Assembly: GCA_002355495.1 (NCBI GenBank)
Contig: AP017424.1
Coordinates: 6,327,501 to 6,391,500 of the forward strand
Length of the DNA: 64,000 nt
Direction of reading: 5' to 3'
Origin: Streptomyces laurentii
GTDB taxonomy: Bacteria; Actinomycetota; Actinomycetes; Streptomycetales; Streptomycetaceae
The position numbers were made by a program, and so were the translations under genes. Positions 61,316 through 64,000 of the stretch are shown here, piece after piece. How positions within the stretch are numbered: the first letter of the stretch is position 1; each line of letters opens with the position of its first letter. Under the pieces are notes generated by a model. That model was not told the DNA's origin and ran no database searches. It was given only the letters and a program-made list of their open reading frames with translations.

Positions 61316-62058
61316 TCGCCGGCCGCGGCCTTCTGGTCGCCATCGAGGGCCCGGGCGGAGTCGGGAAGTCGACCGTCACGGCTCTGGTCGCCCGCCTCCT
61401 CGGGGCGGAGGGTGTGCCCGTGCTGGCGACCCGGGAGCCCACGGACACCGCCTTAGGCAACCTCGCGCGGCACGGCACGGACGACTACCAGGGCGAGGCG
61501 ATGGCGTGCCTTGTCGCCGCCGACCGGTTCAAGCACGGCGAGACGATCCAGCCGGCGCTGGAGCGCGGGGACGTCGTGGTCTGCGACCGGTACATCGCCA
61601 GCAGCCTGGCGCTCCAATGCATGGACGGCGTGGACCGCGAGTTCGTGTGGCTCCTCAACGAGCGGCAGGTCCAGCCGGACCTGACCGTGATGGTCAGCGG
61701 CGACCCGGAGGTGATCGAGGCCCGGCTGACCGCGAGGGGCGCGCACTCCCGGTACGAACGCGCCGAGGACTCCAGCCTTGTGGAATGCGCCTACTTCGCC
61801 GAGGCCGGTAAGTTCCTGCGGGGTAAAGGGCATCGCGTCTTGGACCTGGACGCCACCGAGACGCCGGCCGAAGAGGTCGCCCGCCTGACCGTCGCCGCGA
61901 TCACCCGACTCCGGAAGGACCCGACCGATGCTGGACGTGTTGACGTTCAACCTCAACAACCCGTCCCGGGAGCGCGCGGAGCGACAGCTCCGGTACCTGG
62001 CGCAGCGGCCGGAGCCGGTGCTCGTGCTCACGGAGACGGCGCGCAGCGCGGGGTGTGA
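61312..62058 (+). CDS. Thymidylate-kinase-like nucleoside monophosphate kinase
   Basis: 248 residues. P-loop EGPGGVGKST (about 12-21), REPTDTALG (substrate loop), CDRYIASSLALQ (DR motif), and LID-like RLTARGAHSRYERAEDSS. These are the marks of the dTMP kinase family, which normally has about 205-215 residues. The frame continues about 44 residues past the usual end into the next gene (131 bases overlap). The true substrate may be an unusual nucleotide, in view of the radical SAM, exonuclease-fold and MazG partners. Confidence 0.88.
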   Translation: MIAGRGLLVAIEGPGGVGKSTVTALVARLLGAEGVPVLATREPTDTALGNLARHGTDDYQGEAMACLVAADRFKHGETIQPALERGDVVVCDRYIASSLALQCMDGVDREFVWLLNERQVQPDLTVMVSGDPEVIEARLTARGAHSRYERAEDSSLVECAYFAEAGKFLRGKGHRVLDLDATETPAEEVARLTVAAITRLRKDPTDAGRVDVQPQQPVPGARGATAPVPGAAAGAGARAHGDGAQRGV

Positions 62059-62695
62059 GTTCCTGGCCGAGCGGTTCGAGGGGGCCGGGTACTCGGTGAA
62101 CTTCCCCCGGCCGCCGCAGGGCACCCGGGAACGGGGCGTGATGATCGTGTCCCGCCTCGCCACGAGCCCGCTCCCGCTGCCCGTGGACTACCTCCCGCAC
62201 CGGGTGGCCGCCGTGACCGTCGAGACGAGCACGGGCCCGCTGGAGGTCGTCGGGGTATACGTGCCGTCCCGGGACGCCACGGAGGCGAAGATCACCAGGA
62301 AGCGCCGGTTTCTGGAGGGCCTGGCCGCCGTCCTCCCCACCGGGGTTGTCGGCCGCCGCCTGGTCCTCGGGGACTTCAACATCCTGGAACCCGCTCACGT
62401 CCCGCGATACCGGATCTTCCAGGAATGGGAGTACGCGTTCTACACCGGCCTCGGTGCGGCCGGGTATCGGGACGCCTTCCGGTTCCTGGCCCCGGACGCC
62501 CTGGAGTACTCCTGGGTGGGGCGCACCGGCGACGGCTACCGCTACGACCACGCCCACGTCTCCGGGCCCCTCGCGGCGAGCGTGGAGGGCTGCCGGTACG
62601 TGCACGAGCCGCGTACCAACGAGGACCGGCTCACCGACCACTCCGCGCTGACGGTCTCCCTGGCGCTCGCCGCCACGGCACCGCTGGACGTGTGA
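61928..62695 (+). CDS. Endonuclease/exonuclease/phosphatase-family enzyme
   Basis: 255 residues with the ExoIII/DNase I-like fold: LTFNLNNPSRERAE (Asn metal ligand), VLVLTETARS (Glu), RGVMIVSR, VVGVYVPSRDA, RLVLGDFNIL (catalytic GDFN), YSWVGRTGDGYRYDHAHVS and LTDHSALT (final Asp-His). Hydrolyses phosphodiester or phosphate monoesters of nucleic acids, nucleotides or lipids. Starts within the 3' end of the kinase gene. Confidence 0.88.
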   Translation: MLDVLTFNLNNPSRERAERQLRYLAQRPEPVLVLTETARSAGCEFLAERFEGAGYSVNFPRPPQGTRERGVMIVSRLATSPLPLPVDYLPHRVAAVTVETSTGPLEVVGVYVPSRDATEAKITRKRRFLEGLAAVLPTGVVGRRLVLGDFNILEPAHVPRYRIFQEWEYAFYTGLGAAGYRDAFRFLAPDALEYSWVGRTGDGYRYDHAHVSGPLAASVEGCRYVHEPRTNEDRLTDHSALTVSLALAATAPLDV

Positions 62696-62766
62696 GACCC
62701 GGCCCGGGGCGAGGCCCTGACGCCGGCGCTTTTCTGACCACCTGAACGACAAGAACGGAGATCGAC

Positions 62767-63081
62767 GTGGACACCACGTGGGACGGCGTGACCCAGCTGC
62801 GGAAGTGGCTGGATGACGAGGGCCAGGCCGCGGCCGGTGACGTACGGCTGCTTCGGGTCCTCAAGATCGGGGAGGAGTTCGGTGAAGCCTCCGAGGCCAT
62901 CACGGGGGCGCTCGGAGCCAACCCGCGAAAGGGCGCAAGCCACACCTGGACGGACGTGGAGAAGGAACTCGCGGACGTCATCGTGACCGCCATGGTGGCC
63001 CTCTCCACCATCACCCCCGACGCGGAGAAGGTGCTGGAGGCACGTACCCAGGCGCTCCTGGAACGCATCGGCCGGGCCTGA
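62767..63081 (+). CDS. MazG-like nucleotide pyrophosphohydrolase
   Basis: 104 residues. Metal-binding helices of the all-alpha NTP-PPase family: LKIGEEFGEASEAITG (ExxE) and EKELADVIVTAMVAL (ExxD). Hydrolyses NTPs or dNTPs to monophosphates. GTG start with GGAG upstream; 71 bases after the exonuclease-fold gene and the last gene before the terminators. Confidence 0.87.
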   Translation: MDTTWDGVTQLRKWLDDEGQAAAGDVRLLRVLKIGEEFGEASEAITGALGANPRKGASHTWTDVEKELADVIVTAMVALSTITPDAEKVLEARTQALLERIGRA

Positions 63082-63082
63082 A

Positions 63083-63110
63083 CCTCGGGCTCGCACGAAG
63101 GAGCCCGAGG
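63083..63110 (+). terminator. Terminator hairpin after the MazG-like gene
   Basis: Perfect 10-bp stem CCTCGGGCTC/GAGCCCGAGG with an 8-base loop, right after the MazG stop. Ends the four-gene operon. Confidence 0.8.
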
Positions 63111-63221
63111 AAGTGGGCTGCCGACCCTACAGACCGTCCCGGCCGGGTCCTCTTCGTGGGGCCGGCTTCCAGGCCGGCGCCGGCCTCCACCTCAGTACCG
63201 CGACACACTCAGGCGACGGCA

Positions 63222-63252
63222 GCGGGCCCCGGACTCTCCGTCCGGGGCCCGC
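63222..63252 (+). terminator. Second hairpin downstream of the operon
   Basis: A perfect 13-bp stem GCGGGCCCCGGAC/GTCCGGGGCCCGC with a 5-base loop. A backup terminator or the terminator of the opposite strand. Confidence 0.65.
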
Positions 63253-63785
63253 CAGAAGGAGTTGGACCACGTCCCCCGGGGTTCTGCCACCGGTGCAATC
63301 ACTCGTCAGGGTGAAGTCATCCGCCAGGCGCGTCTTCAAGCCAGGCCGCGCGGTCTGATGCCCATGCGGAGCGTTTGCCTCCGGTCGATACCAGTCCGGG
63401 TCGGCATGGCGCGGAGGGGGGAACTCATATGCGAGATGGAGTGAGAGACATGAGACTGCCACCGAGTACTCGCGCGGGTAAGGAGGCCCGGCGGGCCGAG
63501 CGACCTGACACACGTGCCCCCCGTGATGGCGGCCTCCAACGCCAGCCTGAAGCTGCCGTGGCCTTGATGCACCTGTAGTGGCGCTGGGAACTACTGCCAC
63601 CTCTCCATCCAGCGTCCCGCGCCCCCGCTCGTCGAGCGGCGGCGCTTGCGTTGAGTGGGAGATGATCTTGAGGGGTGCATCGGCCTGCATCCGGAGGCAC
63701 TGGAATGCATCCGCCGGTTTCCGGTGCGTCGCAGGGCAGAGGTCATAGAGGGTCTCTGACCTGCGGCAACCGACGACCCCTCTTC
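63253..63785. other. 533-bp end of the element, no gene; phased TGCATC repeats
   Basis: No credible coding region (a minus-strand open frame 63127-63690 crosses two hairpins and has no ribosome site). TGCATC occurs at 63676, 63686 and 63706, spaced 10 and 20 bases (one and two helical turns), 80-110 bases from attR, and could be arm-type sites for the integrase. The block 63723-63763 matches 13151-13192. Confidence 0.5.
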
Positions 63786-63865
63786 GATCATGCAGATCTT
63801 CGAGGGGACGAATCAGATCCAGCGCCTGGTGATCAGCCGCGGGCTGATCACCACGGAGAAGTAGC
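63786..63865 (+). repeat. Right attachment site (attR), displaced acyl-CoA dehydrogenase 3' end
   Basis: Encodes the last 25 codons of an acyl-CoA dehydrogenase (MQIFEGTNQIQRLVISR...) with stop, but nothing upstream continues the gene. Partner of 52851-52930 (76/80 identical). It is probably the original host 3' end pushed away by integration, because it adjoins the P450 gene that follows in the host. Confidence 0.88.
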
Positions 63866-63874
63866 GGACCGGGG

Positions 63875-64000
63875 TTACCAGGCCACCGGGAGTTCGAGGG
63901 GGAAGCGGCGGATCGTCTCCGTGTCCCAGCGGACCTTTTCCGGGGGGACGGCCAGGCGCAGGGTCGGGAAGCGTTCCAGCAGGCGACCGAAGGCCGCTTC
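63875..64000 (-). CDS. Cytochrome P450, C-terminal end (partial)
   Basis: The 41 codons present read EAAFGRLLERFPTLRLAVPP...RRFPLELPVAW, the characteristic C-terminus of bacterial P450s after the heme-binding Cys loop (ERFPxLRLAVP and PLxLPVxW). The gene continues beyond the right edge. Convergent with the acyl-CoA dehydrogenase on the uninterrupted chromosome. Confidence 0.85.
   Translation of the reverse strand, partial: EAAFGRLLERFPTLRLAVPPEKVRWDTETIRRFPLELPVAW

Larger units (their letters stand above)
52851..63865. mobile_element. Integrative element in the acyl-CoA dehydrogenase gene (about 11 kb)
   Basis: Defined by the 80-bp repeats at both ends and the integrase relic next to the left one. 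Carrying its own version of a host gene's 3' end keeps the host gene whole on integration. Cargo: small secreted protein, membrane protein, Nudix, XRE regulator, ATP-binding kinase, Cys-rich and micro-membrane proteins, radical SAM, thymidylate-kinase-like, EEP and MazG genes. No replication or transfer (FtsK/TraB-like) gene is seen, so it is either a cargo island or a degraded integrative and conjugative element. Several internal stretches have lower GC than the flanks. Confidence 0.82.

Noticed and set aside
63127..63690. 187-codon minus-strand ORF at the end of the element
   Set aside because: It crosses two strong hairpins, lacks a ribosome site and has no recognisable domain.

Overview
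The window is high-GC actinobacterial DNA and almost certainly a Streptomyces chromosome. Evidence: strong GC bias at third codon positions, frequent GTG/TTG starts, ATGA/GTGA stop-start overlaps, and a cysteine leader peptide typical of the group upstream of sulfite reductase. Most annotated genes have unambiguous family signatures. No rRNA, tRNA or CRISPR array was seen.

Layout. (1) 0-2.3 kb: start of a sulfate-assimilation operon on the minus strand (leader peptide, ferredoxin-type sulfite reductase, 43-codon ORF, zinc-ribbon protein running off the left edge). (2) 2.3-9 kb: GNAT acetyltransferase, GAF regulator, AidB-like acyl-CoA dehydrogenase, BrkB membrane protein, AraC regulator, VOC protein. 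(3) 9.4-21 kb: a genomic scrap-yard. It holds a methyltransferase, a frameshifted MFS exporter, a GHMP (threonine-type) kinase and a 5' fragment of a cysteine-synthase-like gene fused to the tail of a serine recombinase; these look like the remains of a small biosynthetic locus. Also here are SHOCT and DUF6325 proteins, a DUF2252 relic, a DHA2 exporter, a complete IS1380-family element, a large membrane protein and an SMP-30 relic. (4) 21-38.5 kb: rsgA, Ada-AlkA, RpiR and a truncated EamA transporter, DUF456, a LuxR-like regulator next to a 1258-residue secreted subtilase, a PP2C-like protein, PoxB-like enzyme, an anti-sigma-type kinase, an FhuF-like iron reductase under an iron box, GntR, and a beta-propeller protein. 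(5) 38.5-49.1 kb: TPR protein, PucR regulator and the divergent purine-degradation locus (three-subunit xanthine dehydrogenase, purine permease, XdhC). (6) 49-52.9 kb: frameshifted MerR, a secreted TNT-domain toxin with a coupled candidate immunity gene, TetR and acyl-CoA dehydrogenase. (7) 52.85-63.87 kb: an integrative element inserted in the 3' end of that acyl-CoA dehydrogenase gene, followed by a cytochrome P450 at the right edge.

The element is the most interesting part. Its ends are an 80-bp duplication of the acyl-CoA dehydrogenase 3' end (four substitutions, all synonymous). A decayed tyrosine integrase lies just inside the left end. Cargo: Nudix hydrolase; XRE/TPR regulator divergent from an anti-sigma-like kinase; two micro membrane proteins that resemble each other (33 and 29 residues) interleaved by stop-start overlaps with Cys-rich proteins; and a tight four-gene set of SPASM radical SAM enzyme, thymidylate-kinase-like enzyme, exonuclease/phosphatase-fold enzyme and MazG-like pyrophosphohydrolase. 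This last set is a candidate undescribed nucleotide-directed system; its function is inferred only from domain content.

Decay is a theme: at least eight genes are broken (MFS, CysK-recombinase chimera, DUF2252, SMP-30, serine hydrolase, MerR, integrase, small zinc ribbon), and two apparently intact reading frames have lost key parts (AlkA catalytic segment, EamA first helix).
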